DNA of 39,707 bases, taken from NCBI GenBank assembly GCA_021814475.1, contig JAKAIE010000023.1:1-39707 (forward strand), read 5' to 3'. Below are positions 9,982-18,346 of the stretch, piece by piece. The DNA comes from Nitrospirota bacterium (GTDB taxonomy: Bacteria; Nitrospirota; Thermodesulfovibrionia; Thermodesulfovibrionales; UBA6898). Positions within the stretch are counted from its first letter, which is position 1. Every line of letters starts with the position of its first letter. A program made the translations under genes and the position numbers. Below the pieces are notes generated by a model that saw only the letters and a program-made list of their open reading frames with translations, searched no databases and was not told the origin of the DNA.

Positions 9982-11439
9982 ATGGTCGATACTATTAAAT
10001 TGCGGGCCGCATTTCCGGACACGACGGTCTTTAAGGATCCGAACATTGTGGCGATCTTTAAAGCGGCGTCAATTCCATCGTTTCTGCGGGATTGGATTCT
10101 GAAGCGCAAGGCGGAATCGGACGGGCGAATTCACGACGCCGAGGCGTTGCGCAAATACATCTACGAAATCATTCCGCGTCGGGAGAATTTGCTGGAATTG
10201 AAGGACGCAGCGCGAAGTGAGGGGCGAACGAAAAAGTTTCTGGCCAAAATTGAAATTCAATTCAGTGTGCGGTCCGACGAGTACACGTTTGCGGTTCCTG
10301 AATTGGGACTGGGACATTCAGAGACGCTGATTGAGGATTATGTATGGAGCCGAATCAAAGAAGAGGTTGTGAGAACGGCTGGGGGCTGGGGGCTTGTACA
10401 ATTAGGGTATCGAACTCCGGACAGCGAGAGTCCTCGTGGATGTTTCACTCTTTTGGAATACAAGAATTTCTGTCCGTACACGATTGATCTGGACGCGTAT
10501 AGAGAGGCTCGCAGTCAGTTCACTACTGAAGAGTGGATCAACGTAGTGTTGGGAGCCATTGATTACAACCCAGGTGGATACGAAGATTGGGTGCAAAAAC
10601 ACACTGTTCTGACACGGCTACTGCCTTTCATTGAGCCGCGGTTAAATTTGGTGGAACTGGCACCTAAAGGAACTGGCAAATCATATATGTTCGGCCGGGT
10701 AGGAAAATACGGTTGGCTGGTCAGCGGGGGGACGTTGACACGGGCGAAGATGTTTGGTGACATCAATGGGAAGAGTCCTGGCCTGATTGCGTCGAACGAC
10801 TTTGTTGCGTTGGACGAAATTCAGTCTATTAATTTCCCTGATCCAAGCGAGATGCAGGGCGGGCTGAAAGCCTACATGGAAAGCGGAGAGATAACGGTCG
10901 GTAAGAACCGTATCATTGGTGGTGCCGGTGTCATCCTGCTGGGGAACATCCCACAAACAGAGATGGATGAGACCAAGGACATGTTTCTGAGGCTGCCACA
11001 AGTGTTTCATGAGTCGGCACTGTTGGACCGATTTCACGGTTTTATCCGAGGACGCGACATCCCGCGCATGAATGAGAACCTGAAAATCAACGGTTGGGCG
11101 CTAAATACTGAGTATTTTTCCGAAATCATGCATCTGTTGCGCCAGCCAGCGGAAACACTGATTTACCGAAATGTCGTCGAAAGGCTGGTGGATTATCCTT
11201 CGGGTGCAGATACCCGTGACACAGAAGCGGTTTTGCGGTTGTGTACGGCCTATCTCAAGCTGCTGTTTCCGCACATCACAAATCCGAACGGAATCGATAA
11301 GGGAGAGTTCAAGAGATACTGTCTACGTCCCGCCGTTCAGATGCGCACGGTAATACGTCAACAGTTGCAGAAAATAGACCCCCTTGAATACGGGGGGAAG
11401 AATGTAGCTGCATACACGTTACGCGAGGCAGATCAATGA
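9982..11439 (+). CDS. brxL: BrxL: AAA+ Lon-related BREX protein, short form
   Basis: Walker A is PKGTGKS (228-234) and Walker B is FVALDEIQ (D278, E279). They are followed by MCM/Lon-type AAA+ features: the insert GNRIIGG-like KNRIIGGAG, sensor LLGNIP, and a LLDRFHGFIRG arginine-finger region. About 220 residues precede the ATPase. This matches BrxL, an MCM-like DNA-binding AAA+ ring in BREX. No C-terminal Lon protease domain is visible: the protein stops about 50 residues after the helical lid region, so it is either the shorter family form or truncated. The start has a GAGGG site 9 nt upstream. The stop overlaps an ATG (ATGA) that begins a decayed reading frame. Confidence 0.85.
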   Translation: MVDTIKLRAAFPDTTVFKDPNIVAIFKAASIPSFLRDWILKRKAESDGRIHDAEALRKYIYEIIPRRENLLELKDAARSEGRTKKFLAKIEIQFSVRSDEYTFAVPELGLGHSETLIEDYVWSRIKEEVVRTAGGWGLVQLGYRTPDSESPRGCFTLLEYKNFCPYTIDLDAYREARSQFTTEEWINVVLGAIDYNPGGYEDWVQKHTVLTRLLPFIEPRLNLVELAPKGTGKSYMFGRVGKYGWLVSGGTLTRAKMFGDINGKSPGLIASNDFVALDEIQSINFPDPSEMQGGLKAYMESGEITVGKNRIIGGAGVILLGNIPQTEMDETKDMFLRLPQVFHESALLDRFHGFIRGRDIPRMNENLKINGWALNTEYFSEIMHLLRQPAETLIYRNVVERLVDYPSGADTRDTEAVLRLCTAYLKLLFPHITNPNGIDKGEFKRYCLRPAVQMRTVIRQQLQKIDPLEYGGKNVAAYTLREADQ

Positions 11440-11658
11440 GCAGAGGGAAACAAATCAATTGAGCTCTTTGTGAAGGACAGATAGGCGGTTATTTCTGCAA
11501 TTGTTATTGAGGAATCGAGAGCCGGAGATATTGAAGCTGCAAAGAAACGGTTAGCTATATTGAAGAGATTCGAGCAGCTTGAGCAAGCATGGGGTGCTGC
11601 TACGCGAGGGCAAATCACAGAAAATCACGAATTTAACCTGTGTTGGGAGTGGAGATAA
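11436..11658 (+). pseudogene. Decayed small gene coupled to brxL
   Basis: An ATG overlapping the brxL stop opens a frame that ends after eight codons (MSRGKQIN). A one-base shift then gives ELFVKDR followed by an in-frame TAG at 11482. The same frame continues as a helical, charged stretch of 57 codons (AVISAIVIEESRAGDIEAAK and on to CWEWR) ending in TAA at 11656. One frameshift and one stop in a protein-like sequence, coupled to brxL, suggest a broken accessory gene of the BREX operon. The family is not recognised. Confidence 0.4.
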
Positions 11659-12000
11659 ATGAAATTGGAAGGTGACAGATTCTTCCATTGCTTTGCCTGT
11701 TGGATTGATAACGACCAAAGAAAGATTGGTTCCGAATGGAACAATTGAGGTTCGTCTTTATTGGCATATGCTTCCGCAAACGGGAAGGGAATATCCTATG
11801 CTGACTTTCATTATAAAAGGAACTCACTCCAAGGGGACTTTGGAGAAAGCAGATACCAAACCCCGTAGAGAGATTAATAAAATAATATTACTGTCCGGAG
11901 GGATCAGGCTTTTCCTTACCGGTATATTATTGCACAGACTTTTTATAAATAGAATGTCTTCAAGAAGCTCTGGCTAATTCCAGACGTATACTTTCCGAAG
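11659..12000 (+). other. Intergenic region with possible further coding remnants
   Basis: Short protein-like stretches occur in different frames: MKLEGDRFFHCFACWIDND from 11659, then SSIALPVGLITTKERLVPNG in another frame, then ISYADFHYKRNSLQGDFGE in a third. The 101-codon frame at 11672-11977 spans part of this without a ribosome site and becomes unlike protein near its end. I read it as a frameshifted remnant, not a live gene. I see no terminator after brxL here. Confidence 0.3.
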
Positions 12001-12009
12001 GAGGTAGCA

Positions 12010-15000
12010 ATGGAAGAACAAAAAGAGCTCGAGAAGTTGCAAGAGTTGCTCAAGGCATACGGTGAGGCAGAATCGATCCAGAAGCCCCAAGAGGCGCCAA
12101 CTGATAGTCAACTAAAGTCCTTGTCTCTTGTGGCAGAAGAATTATTACACAAAAGTTCTCAAGGGACAGTGCTCGACATCGGTTGTGGGAGGGGCGTGCT
12201 TCTGTCTAAGTTAGTTCACCTCCCTTCGTTCCGCGATAACAAGCAATGGTACTATTTGGGCGCGGACTACAGCCGCCTCCACGATTCCATGCTCCAGCTT
12301 GCTGCTTCCCTCCGTTTTCATCGACGCTGCGATGTCATCGATATCGATGTGCTATATGATTCTTGGATCCAGAGCGTTAATACTCCGCTTCCCCTGCTGG
12401 TCATCGTCCGGAATGTTCTTCATGAGCTAGACATTTCAGCTACTGCACGATTGCTTCATCTTCTGAATGAGCATTTGGCTCCCGAAGACACGCTTCTGGT
12501 CCAGGACCTTCTCGTTTTTCCGAAGTCCGAACGTGGCAATGTGTGCTGGGACTCATCTTGTCTAATCCGAGTGTTCGATCAAGTCGGGTTTGATACGAGT
12601 CTTGTAACTGAACCTTCTCGGAGTGGCGCCCAATGGTTTTCTGCGAAGATTAGTAAACGCGCTGATGCAAAGCCTCTTACAGTGGAAGACGTGCGCGTTA
12701 TTGTTGCAAATGGAAGGCTTGCCCAGCTCGAAAGGTGGCGGCCTGCTCGGCGCCTTCCACTCGAACATCCTGACAGTCGTGCCGGCAAAGTCGCGATCAT
12801 AGATTTTGATCTCCAGAAAGTCGCTCTCTATCAGCAACTTGATGATGGTGGATTCTTGTCCATGGCTCAGCTGACAGAAAAGCCTGCTCCCAATCCCAGT
12901 GATGCAATGCAACTCGCGCTAAGTTCATATGATCCATCAATCTTGGATCGCGACCATGTAAGGCTTCCCTCGATCGACAACTTCAGAGACAGAGCCAATT
13001 CACAAGACGCACTGGAGTCGTTTCTAGGCTCTGAGGACTCTATCGTTGTTATCCAGGGCGGAACGTCTTGTGGAAAGTCGAGTTTGGTATCACACGTTCT
13101 ATCACGACGTGCCCGCGGCCGCTCGATTGTCCCCGTCGACTGTGAAACTGCTGTCGATATTTGGCCAATTTTGGAACAGTACCTCCTCGCAATAGGATGT
13201 CGCTCTTCCTTAGAGATCCTCAGTCGTGAGAAGGTTTTACCGTTTGAATCTCTGCGGGAAGCAATTGGTACACTGGTTAGAAGTATCTCGAGTAAGTCGA
13301 TAGTCGTTTTCGACCACTTCGAGAAGCTCATTGATCCAAACGCGCAGATTATGGATATAGAGGTGCGTCAGTTCCTCACGATCCTTGCCTCGGCCGATGG
13401 AGCCAAAGTCGTAATAACGACGCGAAAGGAACCGATACTCCACTTCCTTCCTAAGGCTGTTGGTGTCAACACTGAGCAGCCACCTGTCGGGCGATTCCCA
13501 CACGGCGCCCACATTGTAAACCTGCTTGACGACTATGTTGATCGAACGGCCATTGGATTAGAAAATTACCCAGCTAGTCTCCTTGATGCGATCGATCGAT
13601 TCCCTTATCTCGCCACGCTTGCAGGCAAGCTTATTGCCGAGGCTGGCATCGCAGTGGCTAAAGATCCGGAGATACAGGAAATCATAAGGTCGTATCTTTA
13701 TGACGAGCTGGCGAGGCGCATTGTTACACCGGAGGCAAGACCCGCTTTGCAGTTGGCGTATCTACTACGCATCCCCGCGCCGAGGGACATGTTCGAAGGT
13801 ATCACAGGTGTGGCAGCAACCAACGCTGCTTTTGAGACAGGGCTCATTTACAGCATACCCGATAGGTACCGGGATGATCTTCTCACCTGTGCCTCCGTTC
13901 TCCGTGGCCGAGAGGCGGACCTCGATTCTGTGGATGAGGATACTAGAGTTGGAGCCCAAGCTGAAGAGATGCATGGGGAAATTGCCAGATGGTATTCAAT
14001 CATCTCTCGAGATGCCGAGGGTGACCCCCGATGGCTTCGTGAGGCGCACTATCACACTCTTGCATCTGGGAATACAACAGAGATTACCAAATTCGGTAGC
14101 CTTTACAAAGCAGAGCTATTTTGGGCTGCTAGGACATGGTTTCGTAGGTTCCGCAACTACAAACACGCGCTGGAATCGTTGCTCGCTGCGGAGGGGATGG
14201 GCATCCGAACTTACGAGGCGCGTATGTTGACTGCGGCATGTCTTGTGAGGGTAGGAGAGCGAAAGGAAGGTGAATCTCGCTACCGCTCCCTGATTGCTGA
14301 TTTCCCGAACCAAGAAGGTGTCAAGACATCATATGTGGATAGTTTGCTTAGAATCGGTGAATTCAGTGATGCTTTGGGGGTGCTGCACGAGTTCTCTCTC
14401 TCAATGTCCGGACCCAACCCTTGGGTGACAGGGCAATACGGAAGGGCACATTTGGGGTTGCACGACTACGCCAAGGCTGCCGAGTCATTCCGCCTTCAAC
14501 TTCGTAAATACGCGCAGCCGCCTGCGATTGTCTATGTGCGACTTGCGCAGTCATATTTCAGGTTGGGAGAGAGGAAAAAGGCGCAAGCAACGGTGGCTGA
14601 AGGCTTGGCTGCTCACAACGATGATCCTGCCCTGAACACTCTTCACTTCGCGAACTTGCTACGGAGCGGCTCACAGTTGGATCTGAAAGAAGCTGAGCAA
14701 GGTCTAGGGAAACTAGCCGACTCGTATCCACGAAATGGATACGTCCTTCAGAAGCTCGTTACGGCATCAGCTTTGCTGGGTGACCCTTCGCGTGCAATAG
14801 CCAGGCTTGAGCTGATCCATTGGCGAGTAGAACCGTCTCACATGGCAACCCCAGTCAAAATTGCAGTTCTTCTCGCTCAAAGGCAGTTCCGCAAAGCATT
14901 GGAGGTTGTGGATAGCCTTTCGACAATCCAAGAATACGGGCAGGCGATCATGCGTAAGGTCTTCTTGTCATGGGCAAGTGCAGAGCAAACCGATGAAGGT

Positions 15001-15231
15001 AGGCGTCGTGTCGCAGAGCGGGGACTTGAGCGAGAAGTGCCGCAGTCTTGCATAAGCAATGTTCCAATTCTGACGATGTATGCTCAGCTCGCGCGCGTAG
15101 CAGGCGACAATGACAAATTCGACCAGACTCTCAAACGTATTCGCGCGCTCAACCAGCAGGCAGCGGAAGATATTTCCGGTTCCACGGATCCATTTGACAG
15201 GTGGGAGGACTTCGAGCCAGAGCTTCCCTGA
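12010..15231 (+). CDS. Methyltransferase-STAND NTPase-TPR fusion, candidate defence protein
   Basis: Three parts are visible in 1073 residues. Residues 40-215 resemble a class I SAM methyltransferase, with motif I VLDIGCGRG at about 54-62 and an acidic strand-end YLGADYS. Residues 310-500 are a STAND-type NTPase: Walker A GGTSCGKS (350-357), Walker B SIVVFDHFE (about 430-438) and sensor motif VITTR (about 466-470). From about 690 to the end are degenerate TPR-like helical pairs (for example AHLGLHDYAKAAESFRLQL). STAND proteins oligomerise on ligand sensing by their repeat domain and then activate an N-terminal effector; here the effector position is held by a methyltransferase-like domain. 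AAGGAGG lies 5 nt before the ATG. It lies downstream of BREX with decayed sequence between and may have its own promoter. The defence role is inference from architecture and location. Confidence 0.75.
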   Translation: MEEQKELEKLQELLKAYGEAESIQKPQEAPTDSQLKSLSLVAEELLHKSSQGTVLDIGCGRGVLLSKLVHLPSFRDNKQWYYLGADYSRLHDSMLQLAASLRFHRRCDVIDIDVLYDSWIQSVNTPLPLLVIVRNVLHELDISATARLLHLLNEHLAPEDTLLVQDLLVFPKSERGNVCWDSSCLIRVFDQVGFDTSLVTEPSRSGAQWFSAKISKRADAKPLTVEDVRVIVANGRLAQLERWRPARRLPLEHPDSRAGKVAIIDFDLQKVALYQQLDDGGFLSMAQLTEKPAPNPSDAMQLALSSYDPSILDRDHVRLPSIDNFRDRANSQDALESFLGSEDSIVVIQGGTSCGKSSLVSHVLSRRARGRSIVPVDCETAVDIWPILEQYLLAIGCRSSLEILSREKVLPFESLREAIGTLVRSISSKSIVVFDHFEKLIDPNAQIMDIEVRQFLTILASADGAKVVITTRKEPILHFLPKAVGVNTEQPPVGRFPHGAHIVNLLDDYVDRTAIGLENYPASLLDAIDRFPYLATLAGKLIAEAGIAVAKDPEIQEIIRSYLYDELARRIVTPEARPALQLAYLLRIPAPRDMFEGITGVAATNAAFETGLIYSIPDRYRDDLLTCASVLRGREADLDSVDEDTRVGAQAEEMHGEIARWYSIISRDAEGDPRWLREAHYHTLASGNTTEITKFGSLYKAELFWAARTWFRRFRNYKHALESLLAAEGMGIRTYEARMLTAACLVRVGERKEGESRYRSLIADFPNQEGVKTSYVDSLLRIGEFSDALGVLHEFSLSMSGPNPWVTGQYGRAHLGLHDYAKAAESFRLQLRKYAQPPAIVYVRLAQSYFRLGERKKAQATVAEGLAAHNDDPALNTLHFANLLRSGSQLDLKEAEQGLGKLADSYPRNGYVLQKLVTASALLGDPSRAIARLELIHWRVEPSHMATPVKIAVLLAQRQFRKALEVVDSLSTIQEYGQAIMRKVFLSWASAEQTDEGRRRVAERGLEREVPQSCISNVPILTMYAQLARVAGDNDKFDQTLKRIRALNQQAAEDISGSTDPFDRWEDFEPELP

Positions 15232-15413
15232 GGTGGTGCACATATCACTAGTCCAATCGTTCGCGCGATGGTTTGATTGGCTCGGCAGTGCGCTGAGGTT
15301 GCTTGCTTATGCCCGGAGTGCACGAGGCGGTTGTGAGAATTAGTCATTGGTTATAATATCGAGAGGCGGGCAAAGTTTCGAATAAAATGGAACTGATATA
15401 TCTTTTGCGCTGA
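15232..15413. other. Intergenic space between convergent units
   Basis: No gene is apparent in these 182 bp between the STAND gene stop and the end of the minus-strand module. I see no T-run terminator serving the plus strand. Confidence 0.4.
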
Positions 15414-15605
15414 TCAAATGCTGCGGTAAGGACAGAAATTACCGCACAGGATTAAGAAAGAAGGCCCATTTTTTGGGCCATTCAAGTTACGCTTTTTTAT
15501 ATATCTGTTATAATCCTTATCACTTACTGATTTAAGCCACGGGTCTAAAGTCATTTCGTGATAAATGAGATCCTCCCTAAACGCAGAGCGCTGCCGTCTG
15601 CACAT
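15414..15605 (-). CDS. Possible small protein at the end of the plasmid-like operon
   Basis: The ATG follows directly on the stop codon of the 292-residue gene (TAG-ATG). An internal ATG (start MTLDPWLKSVSDKDYNRYIK) gives a more protein-like peptide. The last third runs through the operon terminator at 15463-15479, which argues against a fixed function for the C-terminus. No family recognised. It may be noise. Confidence 0.25.
   Translation of the reverse strand: MCRRQRSAFREDLIYHEMTLDPWLKSVSDKDYNRYIKKRNLNGPKNGPSFLILCGNFCPYRSI
15422..15446. repeat. Inverted repeat TGCGGTAA/TTACCGCA
   Basis: Perfect 8-bp arms with a 9-nt spacer lie just beyond the minus-strand terminator and have no T run. 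It could be a weak hairpin for the convergent transcript or a protein-binding site. Confidence 0.4.
15454..15479 (-). terminator. Intrinsic terminator of the minus-strand operon
   Basis: Read on the minus strand, GGCCCA-AAAAA-TGGGCC forms a compact hairpin (15463-15479) followed by TTCTTTCTT. It lies 127 nt after the stop of the 292-residue gene and ends the plasmid-like operon. Confidence 0.65.
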
Positions 15606-16484
15606 CTATCCAGAATACCTCAGCCCAACAATTTGTCCGTTGGTTGACAGCCACCGGGTCTTGAAAAGACCATTCTCTGCAAAATCGTCGATGACCGCGA
15701 AGATGGCATTATTGTCGACGTATACGTGAGAATCCGCGATATCGTGGATGAGAGCCTGATCCTTGCACAATACTAGGTTGTTGCGATGCTTGCTCAGTTT
15801 CCGCGCAAATTCATCGACCCTCTGGCGGTGGCGTTGAACCTCGATACGGAAGAAATACTCGTCACCGCTCCTGGCCCTTAGGTGAAGTTCGAGGTCCGGA
15901 TACAAATCCCCCTTTTTTGCTTTTTCCGCGGAGCGCCGCAGAGCATACTCATCTTTTAAACCAAAGAAGTATGAATACGGAGGACAGTCTCTCTTGATGG
16001 TTCTGACGACTTTGGTCAGGTCCATATCATGCCAGTATGAATATCTGCCCGGGAGATAAGGGCTGCGTATATGGTCGCGCCGATAACCGGATTCTCTGAC
16101 GAGTACTTCTATAGAATTTTCAGTATTGGCATAAAGGACAAAGTTCCTGCTTCTCGCGCGGTCGAAGTACCGGCACGACTGGATAAGGTTTCTTTTACGC
16201 AACAATGATAGGGTCTTGTAGAGCGAGTCATCGCTTAGACGCGATATCATGCTTGTTTGCTGATGGCTAGCGAAAGCCTCTGTCAGCGCGGCCTTAATGT
16301 CGGGATACGTCGCACACCCACTAGAGAGCAGCTCGAATATGGTCAGTTCAATGCCTCGGGGGCTAATGTCCAATTCTATTGCCTCCTTTGAAATGTAATC
16401 GACTTCAAAAACAGGGGTAATCAGCAGCCGATAAACCATCATAACGAGCTGTTTATACAGAATATTATGTGTATCGGCCAACAT
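15606..16484 (-). CDS. Replication-relaxation-like winged-helix protein
   Basis: A 292-residue protein. Residues about 35-130 look like a winged helix (LSDDSLYKTLSLLRKRNLI recognition region). The C-terminal part has a restriction-nuclease-like core of YPDLELHLR, then FFRIEVQRHRQ, then a KLSKHRNN helix. This layout recalls the replication-relaxation family of mobile elements, which couples a winged helix to a degenerate PD-(D/E)XK fold. It is the last large gene of the minus-strand module, so a role in element replication, copy control or transfer is plausible. No relaxase tyrosine motif was found. The assignment is by motif only. Confidence 0.5.
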   Translation of the reverse strand: MLADTHNILYKQLVMMVYRLLITPVFEVDYISKEAIELDISPRGIELTIFELLSSGCATYPDIKAALTEAFASHQQTSMISRLSDDSLYKTLSLLRKRNLIQSCRYFDRARSRNFVLYANTENSIEVLVRESGYRRDHIRSPYLPGRYSYWHDMDLTKVVRTIKRDCPPYSYFFGLKDEYALRRSAEKAKKGDLYPDLELHLRARSGDEYFFRIEVQRHRQRVDEFARKLSKHRNNLVLCKDQALIHDIADSHVYVDNNAIFAVIDDFAENGLFKTRWLSTNGQIVGLRYSG

Positions 16485-16563
16485 TGCTGCCTGAGCAGTG
16501 CCTGAACCCCGCCTGCTACCTACCTGAAAGCTACCTTCTCGTGATAAACATCCACCTGCGTGC

Positions 16564-16959
16564 CTAATCAGGGTCTGACCCCGTCAATTCGTCAGATCTC
16601 CTGATCAAATTCCGCTGGAATTCCCACCCCCTCTGGATTGCTAGCATCCGCTTTCGCCCAACGCCTGTAACTTGCAATAACTCGTGCAAGGAGAACTGGA
16701 TCACCAGGGGGGTCCTGACACCGAAGAAGGTAACAATTCTTCTTGAGGTGACCGGACCCACATCATAAAATGCGGAAGAGCTTAGATATTTCCTCAGATC
16801 TGCCAGCAGCCTCTTGGTTTCAACCGCCGTATCAATTGCCTCCTCAGACTTAACCTCTTCGGAATTGTCCACGCTAGCCAATATATCGATCACTTTCTTC
16901 TCTCCGGGCGTGCTAGGGATGAATGTCTTGATCCCTGTCTTCATTGCAGCCTGTATCAT
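16564..16959 (-). CDS. Small helix-hairpin-helix protein resembling the RecD2 N-terminal domain
   Basis: Residues about 60-125 carry two consecutive HhH elements: VGPVTSRRIVTFFG, then LLQVTGVGRKRMLAIQRGW. This is the arrangement seen near the N-terminus of RecD2 helicases (GIGP-x-A-x-x-I and GIGPKRA motifs followed by a tryptophan helix). No helicase follows, so this is a free-standing DNA-binding module. Residues 1-55 are acidic and unassigned. The ATG lies 125 nt after the parR-like stop, past a small hairpin at 16983-16998. In a plasmid-like operon it may assist partition or replication; that is inference. Confidence 0.5.
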   Translation of the reverse strand: MIQAAMKTGIKTFIPSTPGEKKVIDILASVDNSEEVKSEEAIDTAVETKRLLADLRKYLSSSAFYDVGPVTSRRIVTFFGVRTPLVIQFSLHELLQVTGVGRKRMLAIQRGWEFQRNLIRRSDELTGSDPD

Positions 16960-16982
16960 GTCACTACTCCTTTCCTGTTTTG

Positions 16983-16998
16983 ACGCCCTGTTAGGGCG
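16983..16998. repeat. Short hairpin between parR-like and HhH genes
   Basis: ACGCCC-TGTT-AGGGCGT forms a tight stem in the 125-nt gap. No T run follows in the operon direction, so it is more likely an mRNA structure or binding site than a terminator. Confidence 0.35.
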
Positions 16999-17084
16999 TT
17001 GTTCATAGTTTTGTCGAGACCCCTATTGCTGTGACTATGGGTGGCACTTTTGGGGCGACTTTTCTTCCAACTATGGGGAAACAT

Positions 17085-17348
17085 TTAACCCAAAAAGTTA
17101 TCTATGCTTATCTTGTTTCCTCCTTCCTTAACTGCTTTTTGGCCCGGGCGCTCTCCTCTTGTTCTAACGGCGCCGTGCTTTATCTCGGTGGCATTGTCCA
17201 CTATCAGTTTCATCATCCTTTTCCCTTTCCTCGTGTGGAGAAAGAAGCCGAGGGCCTGTTCTATGAACTCGGCTTTTTTGTATCCCAAGCACGAGAGGGC
17301 AGCAACGATGTCAGGATCATATGTCGATAGGCAGATCTTATATTTCAT
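17085..17348 (-). CDS. ParR-like ribbon-helix-helix partition adaptor
   Basis: An 87-residue protein starting KYKICLSTYDPDIVAALSCL, then a helix KKAEFIEQALGFFL. This is a beta-strand plus two helices, the ribbon-helix-helix pattern of ParR. The C-terminal 35 residues are basic and disordered-looking, ending SIDNFLG, which could be the tail that caps ParM filaments. The ATG overlaps the parM-like stop (ATGA), the usual parMR coupling. ParR binds the centromere (parC) and links the plasmid to ParM filaments. Sequence similarity is weak; gene order carries much of the call. Confidence 0.55.
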   Translation of the reverse strand: MKYKICLSTYDPDIVAALSCLGYKKAEFIEQALGFFLHTRKGKRMMKLIVDNATEIKHGAVRTRGERPGQKAVKEGGNKISIDNFLG

Positions 17349-18346
17349 TCGATCCCTGCTCCAGTCATGTGAATGCCCATGATTTCATTGGTCTTGATCT
17401 GGAATCCACGGGCATTTGCATATTCGGGCTCGGGTAGTGTTACTATCTTCACCTTCGTTGCTTCCAACTTGCCCTCGAGGAGACGGGCGCCTCCTCCAAA
17501 GAGAAGAATGGTCTCAAAGGTTATAACGCCCCCGTGCGCCTTGAGGTCGCCGATAATCATGGCGAGAAGGTCCTGGATGTATGTATTAGCAGCAACGTTG
17601 ATCTCAGGCCTGATGTCGATTAAGTCAAAACCGACCTGAATATGGCCAGTCTCGACCAAGTGGTTAACTTCGAGGGGAGTAAAAGTCTTCCCTCCGATAT
17701 GGGATGCTATGTCGGGCATGAGAAGGTTGACCGCCATGTCGTGCAGGCCCTTTTTGTAAAAAGTCCTGCCCGTGAGAATCTCATGATCCGCTTGGGAATA
17801 GAGAGTGGAAATGACGGTATTAAACCCGATATCAATCGCAAGGATATTACCCCCGGTGTTTTCTCCAGTTGCCAGGTAGATCTTGATCCCTCCGAGGCCC
17901 TGTGGATATACAAGTACACGCTCGAAGGTAAATTCTTTGTTGTTAAAGGAAACCAGCTTAAGCGATGCCGTCAACCCGTCGATGGCATTACAGGCACCAC
18001 GTTTCTGTTTGGATGATTCAGCCTTCCAGCAGTCAAAGGGAAGCCCGACTGCGAGGATATCCCCATGGTCAATCCGGGATTTCTCGGAAGCTACGCCGAC
18101 GAAGAGGGGGTAATAGGCAATAAGCTCTTCAGTTGTCCTTAAAAAGTGAGATCCGGTTTGAAGCAGAGCCCTCTCGCCGATGAGGTAATTGTCCCCACCG
18201 AATGGAAACCCTCCACCATCCCTTGTCTTGCGGAAGCAAGACTTCACCATGCCCTTCTTATCTCCGCAGAGGAACTTAGCTGCCGAGAATCCCAGATCCA
18301 CCACCATAATGGTTTCGCTTCGTGCTTTTTCTCCTGTCATTGTCAT
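17345..18346 (-). CDS. ParM/StbA-like actin-family ATPase for DNA segregation
   Basis: A 333-residue actin-like protein. Phosphate-1 loop: IMVVDLGFSAAKFLCGD (about 13-29). Phosphate-2: NILAIDIGFNTVISTLY (about 167-183). Adenosine-site motif: ILLFGGGARLLEG near residue 285. The size and motifs match plasmid ParM/StbA/Alp proteins, which form filaments that push plasmid copies apart. The ATG overlaps the stop of the initiator gene (ATGA), with a GGAGAAAGGAC site upstream. The 87-residue gene downstream is ATGA-coupled in turn. Its presence indicates an element that exists, or once existed, as an episome. Confidence 0.8.
   Translation of the reverse strand: MTMTGEKARSETIMVVDLGFSAAKFLCGDKKGMVKSCFRKTRDGGGFPFGGDNYLIGERALLQTGSHFLRTTEELIAYYPLFVGVASEKSRIDHGDILAVGLPFDCWKAESSKQKRGACNAIDGLTASLKLVSFNNKEFTFERVLVYPQGLGGIKIYLATGENTGGNILAIDIGFNTVISTLYSQADHEILTGRTFYKKGLHDMAVNLLMPDIASHIGGKTFTPLEVNHLVETGHIQVGFDLIDIRPEINVAANTYIQDLLAMIIGDLKAHGGVITFETILLFGGGARLLEGKLEATKVKIVTLPEPEYANARGFQIKTNEIMGIHMTGAGIE

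Noticed and set aside
17031-17382. Plus-strand open frames opposite the parR-like gene
   Set aside because: The minus-strand genes are linked by ATGA overlaps and have recognisable folds; the plus frames do not.
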